DNA of 64,000 bases from Hemicentrotus pulcherrimus (GCA_003118195.1 BEXV01000054.1:377346-441345), one strand, 5' to 3'. Counted from the first letter of the stretch, positions 44,809-58,200 are shown. Numbers and translations: made by a program. The notes: generated from the sequence alone by a model not told the origin.

Positions 44809-45543
44809 CACAGGTGGCCAACCCGCGGCTCGCGAGCTTTTCTGGTGTGGCCCGCGGAGCATTGAAGAAGTGATAATAAATATAGTTCATAATAAAATGC
44901 GGCCCCCATGAAATAGGGTTAAACATTTACAAACACCTATCTCTCTTTCACAACATATTGAATCGCTACGTGTTTGATACAAAACTCCTAAAATTTCCTC
45001 TCATTACGTTACATTAACAACATTAACACCCGGATTGGGGGGGGGGGCAGGAGTATTCACATATGGGTGACTTTGTCACACAAGAAATCCCTAAACAAAT
45101 TTTTCTGCGTTTGCCATGCAAACACCCCTAAAAGACCCTAAGATTCTGGAAATGCCGGGGTCTTTTCTTCGAGAAAAATGACCCTTAATAATGGGTAGAG
45201 GCTTTGAGGCTTGAGCAGCACACCCCCGTCCAAGCCAATCCCCCTGGGCATGAACATCACTCGCCGAGTTAATTTCAGTTTTTACACATACAAATTAATG
45301 TTGTGAATCGAGAAATATGTTTGAAATGCCACACTTGTTTTGAAACTTGCAGCCTTTTTCTCCCGCCGTTTTTTTCTTCACTGATTTTGTTGTTTGCTGT
45401 TTTGTTTTTTGCAAAATTGCAGGTTGGAAACGTATTGCATGAGTGTTTTTTTTTAGGGGGGGGGGAGAAGACTACCTATGGCCCGCCAAGTTATCCCAAT
45501 CGTTAAATGTGGCCTGCGAGCTCTAAAAGGTTGGCCACCCGTG
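44809..45543. mobile_element. 735-bp non-autonomous hAT element with perfect 8-bp duplication
   Basis: The left end is CACAGGTGGCCAACCCGCGG and the reverse complement of the right end is CACGGGTGGCCAACCTTTTA. Subterminal GCTCGCGAGC and GGCCTGCGAGCTC blocks recur. Identical GACTAGAG copies flank the element (44801-44808, 45544-45551). CAGGGGTGGCCAACC-type ends with 8-bp duplications are typical of hAT. No transposase frame. Internal G runs at 45037-45048 and 45455-45465. Confidence 0.88.
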
Positions 45544-48500
45544 GACTAGAGCCATGCTTTCATCACATCAACTGATGTCTAAAAGTGCAATATTATTCAC
45601 AATAAAATTTTGTTATGTTCACTTCTTGATCTAAACTTCTGAATTTCAAATGAAATTATACTAATAGTGTCAATCTACACATAAACCTGTTTCCAAATGT
45701 CTCTCAGGTAAAACTCAACACATAGGATTCTAATACTAAGGTTCTATTCAACAAACACCAATATTTATGACTAAAGCAACTCAGTGTGGTATATGAAGCA
45801 TATCATCACGTGAAGCACTTTACAAAATTAACTGTTTAATAATACATACATGAGAGAATGCAGGCTGAAAGCTTTGCAAAATAAAAATCCTCTTCCTGGT
45901 AGTACGTGACAAATTAGTCGTTTTGAATGCACACTTCTAACAAAAGGAATATAGGCGAGGGAACCAATTCACACATCTGTTGTTTTCATATATTACTATG
46001 CTTTCATAATGTACAATTTATATCTGAATTTACAAAATTCAGGTAATGAACATGATCAAATTCTACATCATGTGCATAGATTTTGTTTTGGCGACATACA
46101 TGCTACAATTTTATAAATTCCACTGGTATAAAAAAAAAAAAAACTACCTGCACACTATATATTCAAGTACACAGCAAACAAAAGCTCATAGACACCCAAG
46201 CTATCCATACACTGGGAACAGTCAGAATCTGAAACTAGAATATGGGCATTCAGAGACACGAGAGATTTTAGAATGGTAAGTGCACTCCAGGAGAATTATA
46301 TATTTATATATACATATATATGAAGCATTTTTACCAAATATTTTAAATTGAATTGATATTTATATATGAAAGATTTTCATTAATTTTAAGAGACATCTAT
46401 AAAGTTCCATGATTTTTAATGAATTGATGTAATATGGTACTTATAAAAATTAATCATTAATTCCAAAAATTTGTTTAAAATTATTTTTTATTTGATTAAA
46501 TTTATCCATCTACATAAGCATATAATATAACATCCAGATGTCATTTATTGACAATGGTTTGCCACCTATAAGAAACAGGTTTTGTGTTTGATCATACATG
46601 TTGTTATCCATTATCTGTAATGAGATCTGTAACTACATAGATCTAAATAAGATAGTAACACATTGAAGATAAACTTCACATAGACAAACATGAAACAGAT
46701 GTCAGCTGAAATAATTCCCACTAGCTGGATACATGCAACACGTTTTGTTGGCCAGTTTATAATTTTCTCAGTAAAAAAAAATTAATTCTGTTCTAAATAC
46801 CATTTTGATTTCCTACACAATCCTACACCTTAATTCCATTTTATGAATTCAAATAATGAATTGAAAGAAAATAATGAGAAAAAAAAGTGTTTAAACAAAT
46901 ATAAGGTAAATCAAAATTATCTTTAAAATAAATTGAACAGAATGCCTTGAGGATATCTATGATTTTAGAGGTATTTATATCATCTAAAAAATAAAATTCT
47001 TGATGGCAATGCACATTCAATTTCCCTATTCTTCTTGTGTTATTCAAAAATATATATTACTTTTACAAACATTTCTATAACAATCATTTTGGTATAAATC
47101 CAATATCTATCAAAATCAAAATCTATAAGCCCCATGGTGTTTGTGATCAGTTCTTCAATTGTTTTTCAAATAATTGTATATTATTCTAAAAAATTCTTGA
47201 TGAAGGTATTTCATTGCGAAACCTGGAAATCAATTAATGTTAACTAGGGTATGAGTAAAGCATGTATTTAAAAAATACTTATCCGTATCCGAAACAAATG
47301 GACAGTTTTTTTTACAAAGTGATGTCATAGTTACAAGAAGGAATTTCCACATTGCAGTTGATCTTTAGTACTTTATACACAACTTCTTAAATGATATTTT
47401 TCTGATGTTTACCTGAAATTTAACTTTCAAAGAGGTATTATTTTCTTTAAGACACACTACATTTTAGGGTCAAGATTTGTCTGCATAATATAGTCCAACT
47501 ACTTGGTTATTCATTCCTCATACACACACACACACACNAAAAAAAAAAAAAAAAAAAAAACACAGCTGGAAAAGGATATACATGTATCAATCGCTTTTGC
47601 AATGTATAAGAACATCCTTATTCCCTATCTCTGTATATTGCATACAGTACAAAAACAGGAAATGGGTCAAAAGGTCACACCTGTTTTATACCGGATTTCC
47701 GAGGCCACTGTATCATGGGAATGAATTTCCTTCCAATGCTCTCTTCCATGGCCCCTTCATACAGGTTTCATCTGGTTTAATACAGGGGGAAAGTGTGCTC
47801 ACATGGCCACACAAAAAACAACATTGACAACATTTTCAATACTTTTAGAATTCACCTGTAGAATGCAAGTCACAACATGTAGAATATTACCTGCATGTCT
47901 TAACACAGTTTGTGTCCATCCAGCATAAAGCAAGCATCGGTTCCATATCTCGATTACTTTATAATATCTTTTATGATAAGCACAATCAGCATGAAGCAAA
48001 GTCCAATCTTTGTTGCCTGTTGATGAAACATCACATGATAATAATTGCCATGCACAAAGCAGCACAATCAGATTACCTTTTGATTCTAGCATACTTCCTA
48101 TCAAAGCAACGATGTTTTATGGCAAAGCGATAAAAATGATACAAAACAAACACTCAAGATATAATTCATGGACTCTTGGACCCCTTACCTTTAATTTTGT
48201 ACATATAGCAGATAAGTCTAAAGTTCAAAGTATATCAGATTTGGTTTGGTATCTATCTATTTACCTTGGCCTACCTAACCCATATTCCCTTTAAAAACAA
48301 ATCTTAAAAATATTCTCATAGATTGTCAATGGTCACACAGAATACACCGGTACACAGAAATCAGTACTGTTCCTACACAAGGGGAAGGGGAGAGAGTGGA
48401 AGTTCAAAACTTCAAGTTCAAGAAAAGAGAGAGTTCAAGCCTAGGTTTGATGTGGTCTTGTAGAGAACGCTACACATCTGTGAATTCCTATCCCATACAT

Positions 48501-49185
48501 ATTAGACCTACATATTTGCCCTCAAACTGGTTGTTACAAACCATATTTCAAAGCTAATCATACTGCCATCATTTCCATCTAGTACATGTACCTTACTCTG
48601 ATTTAAACACACATTGGCTTGTGTAATAAGCTTCAATCACAGTTGTACCAGTAAGTTTTGCCTAGGTAATAAACGGACAACTTACAAAATGGAAGCAGCA
48701 CAAAGCAAGCAATGACAAAATCATTATACAAATAATTCATGTTTGCAAGTGCATTAGTGAACATGCACTGCAAGCAGGTTATTAAGTCACGATCGGATAA
48801 TGAGCGAGACTTGTCGGATTCATTTTATTACTTTTTTTTTTTACTGGTAGGCATGGTAGGAAAGAAAGTAAGATGCATGGACACATATGGTGTCATTTGA
48901 CCAATTATAGTACCTACATTTTTTTAACCGATTTTAAAATGATTGAAATTGGCTCCTTCTATCCTTGAAGTACAGCCTAAATGATTTTAATCTGAATATG
49001 AACCTAGTGCACTTGAGCTGCATTTTTGTACTCATACTGCCTTATCTTGAAAAATACCTTCAAAATTCTGAACAAGATCCATGAGCTCTAACCTACTCAT
49101 TTATTTCAAACTTAAGAAAGTATCATCTATGGCATCAATTATTATGAAAAATAAAAATGTCTCAAACCGTACATTTTAATCTTAC
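45544..49185. other. Intronic sequence of the zinc-finger gene
   Basis: AT-rich, with a CA microsatellite, a single N and an A run at 47523-47560. One plus-strand segment near 46181-46274 looks exon-like (reported as a finding). Nothing else was recognised. Confidence 0.45.
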
Positions 49186-49203
49186 CTGGAAGTCATAGGG
49201 AGT
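49186..49203 (-). CDS. Candidate 18-nt microexon of the zinc-finger gene
   Basis: Minus strand: acceptor GTTTTGTTATTATAAG before 49203 and donor TTCCAG then GTAAGATT after 49186. It encodes TPYDFQ with codon boundaries at both ends, matching the phase of the exons on either side. An alternative acceptor 16 bases upstream would give a 34-nt exon with an in-frame stop. Confidence 0.45.
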
Positions 49204-50529
49204 CTTATAATAACAAAACCTTGGTAAAATAACATACAACTCAAATAGACTCAACAAAATGAAAAAAGAGACTTTATTTGTCAAAACAAAAATAGTTTTA
49301 AACACATGTAAAGACTAAAAATATGTTGACAAATTACTAGTATGAAAGTTATGAAGAAAGTGGTAAATGATGAAGAAGAAAGTGGTTAATGATGAAGATT
49401 AATATCAAGAATATAATACATATACAATTAGCCCTTTTATTCAAGATATTACACAAGCAAGATATGTTGCATCATCTTCTTCTCAATTATTTCAAAATGT
49501 CTGTATGTTCATGGCTGGACCACCAAGAATTTCTCTCTGGCTTACTCTTTTAGGAAAACTTGTTTACTTTACTACAAATTAAGGATGAAAACAATACACT
49601 AATTATTGCTATGTGTATGAATATATTTACAATTTAATAGTAAAAGTTTATATTTCAACACACAAATGCATTATGCCAGTACATCATTACGATTCTAAGA
49701 CAAGAAATGTCATAAGTTGCAAGTTCTCGTTAAAAACTACATGGATACCAGAAGCTACATCTGCATGTATTATCTACCAAATAGAGTTTTGATACATTAA
49801 ATGTGAGGATATAATGAAGACTGTGATCTTGGGACCAACATTCGATTCCAGGTCTTCATCTCCAGGTTAGCAAGTTTCTTGCGGAGCAGTGCACCCTTCC
49901 AGCCAATGGTCCTTACAAGCTCCTCCATCTTGGCTACCATGGTAACTTGCTTCCATCTGGCCCATTCTCAGAAAAGGATGCTTGCCATGGGTCCCTTCTT
50001 TCTTTCTCTCTCTTTCTCCAAAAGATCTAGAGATTTTTTATTTTGTCCCGATATCTTGATCATCACTCTCGCACCCAGATCCTTGGGTTGCGGTTTCTTG
50101 TAGTGACTGTTTTCTCGCAGGCACCACACCTTGCTTTCTCTTCATGGTTGGTGGTGTTCCACAGGGTTACCTCTTAGTAATCATACTTTTTATATATTTC
50201 ATTTCAAAATATCCTATACATAAGCTAGTCAACTTACATCTCAATTCCTCAATATCATCAAAAAATGGATACTTCCTGAAACACAGGATAAATTTTCTCA
50301 TCCAAACAATTACTTTTGAGCCAAGATATCAATATTTAAAGTCATTTAGTTGCCCAAAATAGCTAAATGACAACACTGAATATAAATAAAAGTAGCTAAA
50401 CACCCTTTCTGTATTAAAGCGATTCTTCTTTCTCTTCTACCTTTAACACTGCTTTAAATTAAGACATAAAATTATGTACTTCACTTCATATACCTCATTG
50501 TGGTCCCTCTTCTTGATAGAAATACTTAC
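49204..50529. other. Intronic sequence with a GC-richer block
   Basis: A block at about 49835-50160 is richer in G+C. On the minus strand it contains short Lys/Arg-rich frames (for example MKRKQGVVPARKQS and MVAKMEELVRTIGWKGALLR) broken by stops and shifts. It may be decayed coding sequence of a retrocopy or transposon; origin unknown. Confidence 0.35.
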
Positions 50530-50597
50530 CAGGTTGATTCTTGCCAAAGCTTCTAATGACCGATTATATGTTGACAGACCTGAATCTTTTGTTTTGC
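50530..50597 (-). CDS. Candidate 68-nt coding exon of the zinc-finger gene
   Basis: Minus strand: strong acceptor TTTGTTCTTTGTTTTTTTTAAG before 50597 and strong donor CTG then GTAAGTATT after 50530. Two bases complete a Gly codon begun in the exon at 52078-52096. The next 22 codons read KTKDSGLSTYNRSLEALARI then NL. It is open in the frame shared by all neighbouring small exons. Confidence 0.55.
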
Positions 50598-51148
50598 CTT
50601 AAAAAAAACAAAGAACAAATTAATTTATGGTATTTCTGTTTTTTAAGCAATATATATTGAAGTAGATTTTAATGTGATATTAAATAAACATTGTTGGTAT
50701 TTTTTTTTATGTGATGGAATTACTAATGCCACATCGGTAATACCAGTGAAACAATTGAAGGCAACTTTGTGTGAGATGGTCAACTAAAGTTTAATCTTAA
50801 ATCTTGCAGTTTGTGTCATTATCTTGCAATATAACATTTACATCTCATCTTCATATCAAATAAGCCTCTTACATTTTTTATTTATTTATAAACTTCATTT
50901 TTGATATTTTGAGGATGACTTTACAGGTTTATTTCATGGCTACTACATGAAATCATTTATAAGGTAGGGGTGTTGCCATGGTAACAAAGCTGGTAGTAAA
51001 ATCCTAGGCTCATAATATCACCATTTTTTTACTCACAGAGCTTCACTATTTACAAAACTTGACTGGAAAGTGATTTACAAATTGTAGCATAACCTTGCAC
51101 AACCCATCCTCATATAAATGTAACTTCAACATCACAAATCATACTTAC

Positions 51149-51176
51149 CAGATATTCTTCAGCTTTAGCAGTAAAC
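51149..51176 (-). other. Possible 28-nt alternative exon
   Basis: Consensus acceptor TGTGTTTCTCTTGCAG and donor CTG then GTAAGTATG on the minus strand. Including it between the exons at 52078 and 50530 breaks the long frame: it reads TTT ACT GCT AAA GCT in one frame and meets a stop in the frame needed. It would therefore be a frame-switching or poison exon if used. Confidence 0.4.
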
Positions 51177-52077
51177 CTGCAAGAGAAACACAATTTTTGT
51201 ATATGGTTGCATGAAAAAGAAAAAAAACATATGCAATCAGTATAAAATCGGAAATAATGCTCCAGTCTGCTTATATACTGGAGAAATATGTTCTAATCTC
51301 TATGCGATACACTTCGTAAGTATGTATGACATACCTGTTCCATCACAAATCATTATAGCCTACTTTTCCAAGGTTACAAGGTTACAAAAAGGCACTGAGA
51401 ACTGATGATATCATAACTGAATCATGCACCTGTTGATTGTTTGCTTGCTTTTCTCATTATTCATTGATTTATTCAGCTGATAAAGGTTAGGGCAAGGTAA
51501 CTGATGAAAGAGATTTCAAAGAAACATGTGTGCATGAGCAATATTTCCAACACTTGCACTGATTCATGTATAAATTATAGACAGAACAATCATACATATA
51601 GTCAAACCACACATGTTTTTCCAACTGTTCATATGATATTTGTGCATATTAAATGACCTGGCTTACTTTGCAAAATTTATGCAGAGGTATACTGTTTTAA
51701 AGCAGTATTGAAGGTGGTATAACAATTTAAAGGGCAATGGGGAGGGGGAAAACAGCAATCCATGATTCTTATGGGGTGGGGTGGGGGGNAAACTTCTCAT
51801 TATATTTGCTGGGTGCATTTGGAGTCTTACATTGAGCAAATTTCCTGAGGGTGGGGGGATGAGAGTGAAATTGTTGTACACTACATGCTTCATGAAGGTA
51901 TTCCAGACTGGAACACATGGCCACCACCTCCTTCCCCTGGATCCACTCATAGAAGTTAGTATTTGACACTATTTAGAATGTCTTTGTCAGGTTAATAAAC
52001 GGAAGAAGAAAAAAAAGAATTTCTTCACAATTTTGTTTGAGGGGGATTAATATTAATTAGATTAATTAGGCTCTTAC

Positions 52078-52096
52078 CTGAAGTCATGTAGTGCTC
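52078..52096 (-). CDS. Candidate 19-nt microexon with a possible start codon
   Basis: Minus strand: acceptor ATCATACTTACAG before 52096 and donor TTCAG then GTAAGAG after 52078. It encodes EHYMTS plus the first base of a Gly codon completed by the exon at 50530-50597. The ATG at 52087 could start a hydrophilic N-terminus beginning MTSGKTKDSGLS, or the frame may continue from the exon at 53798. Confidence 0.45.
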
Positions 52097-53797
52097 CTGT
52101 AAGTATGATTTCTAGAATCCTTTCTCTTCAGATATCAAATCTCATCAAATTGGCGATCAACTTTAGTCCATCAGATCAGTTTCTACAAGCTGCCGGATGC
52201 ATTGTTTTCCATAAAAGAAATATAATTTGTATTGCAACAACAATAAAATTGATCTTAAGTAAATTCTGGACAAAAATTTTACATTACATTCAAATGCCAT
52301 TGTGGTAAAAAGATTAATATATTCTAGTCAATTTCTTACCCATTCATTTACCTATACAGAGAATATTCTAAAACAAATTAAAACTGAAATTTATTTCATG
52401 TCTAAAAATATATATTTAATCTGTAATATGTACTTTCATGTAGCCTGATATCACATGAAGTTAAAACTTGTGGTTGATCAAAAACAAAATAATTGATAGG
52501 GTAGACTACTTCACAGTATCATTACATTCTGGCATTTTCAATTTCTTACTCCTCTTCCATTTTTTGAATCTCAATATCATATAAATTTCATGCCTATTTC
52601 AAAGCAACTGCATGTGTATATATATATAATTAATTCCTTGTTTTAAAAAGACATTATTTCCTTGTACAGCTTTCTGTTTATCTGCAATGTATCAGTTTCA
52701 AATGTGGTCCTAGCTTGCAAAGTTTGCACATCCATTTTGTACAATTGTTAGTTTTCATATGCATGTTTCTATATTAACATACAAAAAGCTATAATCAATC
52801 TTGCACTTCTAATTGATATATAATTAATACCACACTGTGATTATTTTTCATAATTAAAATCTGATATCAAAATCATACTTTGAAGTGAGATATCATAGAC
52901 AAAGCTAAACCAAAGAATAAGTTGTTTTATGATTGGTAGCCGGATGTGGACTCACTCTCACACATGTAGTTCAGAATAGCCAATTATACACACCAGGATG
53001 TGGAACTTGTATCTGATTGTAATAACACTTCTTAGAAATGACTGAGTCACTGAAAAATGATACCATTCACCATTGTATTTACCCATGACTGAATTCATTC
53101 TTTACAAAATGTTATCTCATTTATGGTAGCCCTTGTTTAGGTTTCCATAGAAAATGTATTTCCTTCAAGTGACCATAATATAAGATGCATGTATTTCCAA
53201 AGAGTTCTTTTTTTAAAACATTTTTCCTACCAGCTTCCAAGGATTAAACAAATCTGTCATTCATTTTTATTTCCATAATGTAGATCTTGTGGATAAGTCA
53301 GACTAAATTGCAAAGCACATGGTTTGAATCCCTGTCACAGTTCTAAATGACCTTTGACCATTAAGACATTGCTTTACATTTGCCACTCTAGACCCAGGTG
53401 CAGTAAATGCTTGGGGTACCTGGGGGAAGAAATTTCTTGAATTTTTGAGCAGCTTAAAATGGTAGTAGGCCTAAATGGTAGCTTGGTTTAATACAACAAT
53501 TGAAATTAATAGGATACTTTGTAAAGAACAGTAGAGTATATTTGCAGAGTTATTTTCACAGCTGCAGTATACCTAGCTGTGTATATAAATGGATATAAAG
53601 TATTATCAGAGGAAAAAAATGCATGTTAATACAAGTTTGTACAATTCATAGTTTATAGTTTATACACAAGACATATCCTGACATATCACAAATATCTTGC
53701 TCAACTATCCAGAAAAAGAGTGAGTCAACTACTCATGAGTCATCTACAATAACCATGCTGTGGTAATAAAAGTAAAGGGTGACTATGTTAGACTCAC

Positions 53798-53824
53798 CTT
53801 AACATGCAAAATGAAGCAAAGCAT
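53798..53824 (-). CDS. Candidate first exon segment of the zinc-finger gene
   Basis: Donor AAG then GTGAGTC after 53798. From ATG 53824 the nine codons MLCFILHVK are in phase with the microexon at 52078-52096. An in-frame TGA lies upstream, so the frame starts here or at an acceptor just 5'. The segment could instead be 5' UTR with translation starting at 52087. The promoter would then lie around 53.9-54.3 kb, a slightly CpG-richer patch. Confidence 0.3.
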
Positions 53825-55339
53825 CAGGATAATAACCTGTTCAACGTGGCATCAGACCATACAAGCAAAGATTGGTTTCATATCCCGTTGAACACTGCAA
53901 AGGGAAAGCAACAAAGTAAAAATAGAAAAGAAATGGCATTATACAATGAATGGATCACGAATCAAACAAGTTCTCAGTGTACGGCCCTTCGACATTTCTA
54001 AACATTTATCTACAATACCACCTACACAAAAAGTGAAACTGCAGAATAAGCACACACGAGAATAGTTGTCCTAAGTTCTCAACGACTGGGTCCATGCTCC
54101 GCGAGTAGCATGTGAGAGAATCATACATCTCCTCTATACTGCACAAACATAATGATCAAAATTCACGGTTGTTTCGTTTATCACCAAACGATACAAACCT
54201 CTAACATATGATACAAGACAGAAACTAAAGAAAAGTATTCTATTCAGCACTACAATAGAACGCCGAGCTTGACTGCACATGAAAATTAAATGCCACCACT
54301 GTGTTTTTATATCTCTCTCTTTTATCTTTTTTTCTATAATACCACCTGAGGAGTGTGTATGCTTCAAGGCTACATTTAGTATTGAGTGTATGTGTTTGTG
54401 TGAGTGTGTGGCATACACAGGAAGGCTCCTGTGTTTGATTAAATCAGAGGAAGTTAATAGTGCTTTTATCAGGAAGTGCACATACACACCCACACCCACA
54501 GAAAAAAAATATGTGGACTTTGGACCTTCGATTCAGTCCCCATTTCTAGTCAATCACGATTTGTCTACCAAATCAAACTTTATTTGTGTGCAACGTGTCA
54601 GCTACTGTCCGTTTTATCAACTTCTTTTCATGTGCCTATATTTTCCCCAATATCATAACAACTTTATCAACAAACATAATATACATTCTTCTATCAAAAC
54701 AGATGAACAATGTATATAAAGAACACTTAATTTAATCTTACTGCTTACTGCTGCCATCACATAGGCCTACAATAAATACTGTACCGAAAATTGCATATAT
54801 ATTGTATACATGGTTGCATTTCGTTAGATAGGTATTAGCCTAATAAGTAAACATTGAAATAAATATAAATTTTCTTTTAAAAATGCAATAGGTTTCTAAA
54901 CTGTGCCTGGATGAATATGTTGTAATAGCATGCAGTATTAATCAGTCATTTGATGGTACTATCATTCTCTTATATATCTCAAATTAAGAATACATTCACA
55001 TACTCTGGATATTGGAGATAACACTAGGACAAATAGGCACTTATAATCAGACTTATGAAGTGTTATAGAATTTTAATATATGATAACTTTGAGTGGTTTA
55101 AAAAAAAAAAAATGTTAACACTAAAGCAAACGTCTTATTCTAAAAAAGAAAATCATTTGCTTAAAACAAGCTGAAAAAATACAACCATTGTTTTATACAA
55201 TTTAGAATAGATCTGTGACAAATATTCTACCAGGAGACTTTCAATCATATCAAATTGAGTCTTAAAAGATATTAAAAGAGAAGAAAATGAATTAGAATTT
55301 CAATTTAAAATTCACCTCCAATATTGACAGCATACCCCC
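53825..55339. other. Putative upstream region of the zinc-finger gene; no gene supported
   Basis: The patch at about 54050-54260 has more CpG than its surroundings and would suit a minus-strand promoter or 5' UTR. A 146-codon plus-strand frame (54279-54719) has no splice or family support. The rest is AT-rich. Confidence 0.3.
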
Positions 55340-55859
55340 TGTCCACACACAACATTATTCGTGATTAGGCGTGATTAGCTATACCGTTTCGCGATGTAAT
55401 ATGTAGGTGTGGACGCTCACTAACGATACGTCGTATAACGAAACTAGTATAACGAAACGCAGGTTTGGGCATCGTTTCAAACTGAAACTCGATAAAGAAT
55501 CACGCCTAATCACAGACATTCTGTGTGTAGACGGAACTAGTCTAACTAGTGTAACTAACTGGGCGGGGCTTCACGTGACCTCGCGCGAAAGGAGACCTGA
55601 CCTCTCATCTCCGCAGAACATTTCGCTGTAGAGTTTCAGGATTACTTTCTTCTGTGTGTGGACATCCTTGAATTTAAATGATGATTAGTTAGACGACGTT
55701 TCTTGTGTGTGGACACTCTGAAATTTATACGATGATTCTTTATACGATGATTCTTTAGACGACGTTTGTTGTGTGTGGACACTCTGAAATTTATACGATG
55801 ATTCTTTATACGATGATTCTTTATAGAGTTTCGCGACAAATTGTTTTGTGTGTGGACAC
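55340..55859. mobile_element. About 520-bp MITE with TGTCCACACACAA ends and internal tandem units
   Basis: The left end is TGTCCACACACAACATTA. The right end is TTGTTTTGTGTGTGGACA, an inverted repeat of about 13 bases. Internally, TTGTGTGTGGACACTCTGAA, ATTTATACGATGATTCTTTA and GACGACGTTT recur two to three times between 55660 and 55830. GATTAGGCGTGATTAGC and CACGCCTAATCAC form an internal inverted pair. Superfamily unassigned. Confidence 0.7.
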
Positions 55860-55984
55860 GCTGATAATATAAGGGTATCTCCATTGGGGAGTCAAGGTCA
55901 AATCCAAAGAAATGAATTTAAAGAAATCTATTTGACACGCTAAGACCATATCTTCACCTACTACTATATCTCTTTCACATTCAA

Positions 55985-56700
55985 ACCAAGGTCTTTCAAC
56001 ATTCAAGGTCACAGATTTATAGTAAATATCTATCATTTCTTTTCATGCATTTATTTGATAGTCTAAGGCTTTCCTACACCTGTTAATAAACCTCTTTCAC
56101 ATTCAAACCAATGTCTTTCAACAGCAAAGGTCACAGATTTATAGTAAATATCTATCATTAATTTACATGCATTTATTTGATAGTCTAAGGCTTTTCTTAG
56201 TTTTCTAAACCTGTTAATAAACCTCTTTCAAATTCAAACCAATGTCTTTCAACAGCAAAGGTCACAGATTTATAGTAAATATCTATCATTAATTTTTACA
56301 GCATTAATTTGATAGTCTAAGGCTTTTCTACACCTGTTAATAAACCTCTTTCACATTCAAACCAATGTCTTTCAACATTCAAGGTCACAGATTTGTAGTA
56401 AATATTGATCATTTATTTACATGCATTTATTTGATAGTCTAATGCTATGTCTTTCAACAGCCAAGGTCACAAATTTAAAGTTAGTATTTATTATTAATTT
56501 ATTTTCATGCATTTATTTGATAGTCAAGGCTTTATCTACACCTGTTAATATACCTCTTTCACATACAAGTCATGGTCTTTCAACAGTCAAGGTCACAGAT
56601 TTAAAATAAGTAATATTTATTCATTTATTTTCATGCGTTTATTTGATAGTCAAATGCCTTATCTACACCTGTTAATATACCCCTTTCACATTCAAACCAG
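55985..56700. repeat. Tandem array, about 122-131-bp unit, six copies
   Basis: GTCTTTCAACA..CAAGGTCACA recurs at 55991, 56113, 56244, 56368, 56449 and 56575 (the fifth unit shortened to 126 bases after an 81-base step). Each unit continues with CATGCATTTATTTGATAGTC, CACCTGTTAATA and CTCTTTCACATTCAAACCA. Units differ by small substitutions and indels. Confidence 0.9.
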
Positions 56701-58200
56701 CTAGGCTAGAGGAACTTCCACACATGTATTGGATTTGAATTCTTGATGAGTGTGGGAGAACTAGTAAAACAAGTTATAATACAAGGATACATTTCAAAAT
56801 TGAAGTAAAACGTTCACATTATTGACAGATCTATCTTTAAAAAAATGTAACAGGAAATTATTGTTACAAGTGTTGGAGAGAAATTCACTTCTTTCGTCAT
56901 ATAATATGCACACAGAAAAAAAATGGCTGCATATAGCTTTTCAATCAGCACAAGCATATTAATTGTTGAGTAACATTACTTTTCAACATTATTCAATTAT
57001 TATTTTAAAATTAAAGGTAAAGGCACTTTTTATAAGCATTACATGTTATCAATATCATTTTTTATTATTATCATTATTATGATGATTATTGTTATTATCA
57101 ATATTATTATAATCTTTTTCATGATTATTATTGTTATTGTTATTATCATTATAATGATTATCATTAATAATTCTCTTATTTCTACAAATCATACTTTTTG
57201 AGAATTATGTCACTTACTAATGGTTATTTTACATCTTCAATGCCATTTGCACTAATTTGATCTAGTGGATTACAAACCTGAAATATCTAAATGGTACCTT
57301 TAATTACATCATGCATCATTTAGATTGATAGTACTTTCAGTGCATATAACATCATTTACTTTCATACAGGACATTGAAAAATATGCAGGTAAACTTGAAA
57401 GTGTATTTTGGGCTCACTATATTGTACATATATATTTTATAGTATATTGTACACATAATAAGCAAAATGGTTCATTGCACAAGTTCACAAATTCCAGGTC
57501 AAGATGTAAGGATTTAAGCTCTTTACAACAACTGCTTGGAGCATTATTATATACAGTACATACTTTTCACAAGTAAATAAATACAAAAAAACTTACTCAT
57601 CACATCTCTTCCGCTTACTAAGCTTTAAAAATGTTATGCTCTTGATTATGACTAGATTTTATCCCAGATAAAATCTCTAACAATAATGAAGAAGCAAGAT
57701 ATAAATATATATATTTGAGTTTTGAAGAAATATTGAATCAAATGTCGGGACTTGCAAAGAAAATATATTAAAATTTAAATTGAAAATATACGACAAATAG
57801 AGTAGGAACGTAGGAACGTGAATTTGCTTGCCTAGAAAATTAATTGACACCTGGGAAGATGGTGGAAGTTTTTTTTAAAAGAGACTGATTTTTATCAATT
57901 GATCACAATTCTGGAATAATTAGGGGTACCTTGTCAGATTTCCTAGTCATGCCTTTAAAAAAAATCTGGTTGTTAAGGACCTGACTTGGTTGACTTATAT
58001 GCATTTATCTTTGGGTTTTATCTGAATATCCAAAGGCCTATTATTATGTGATTATGTCAAGAACAGAATATTATTATTATTGTCATTATATCCTGGTCAT
58101 GCATGTTCAGTGCATACAAGCCAAACCAAATAATCATACAGCATAACAGCACAGTGATTTTTACACCCATTTTTGTGTCGGAGTTCAGGCCCTCTATCGG
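56701..58200. other. Non-coding with ATT-rich microsatellite
   Basis: An (ATT)n/(ATC)n-like tract at 57055-57181; otherwise AT-rich sequence without recognised features. Confidence 0.5.

Noticed and set aside
54279..54719. 146-codon plus-strand frame
   Set aside because: No family resemblance and a low-complexity TG/CA portion; it lies in the likely promoter region of the minus-strand gene.
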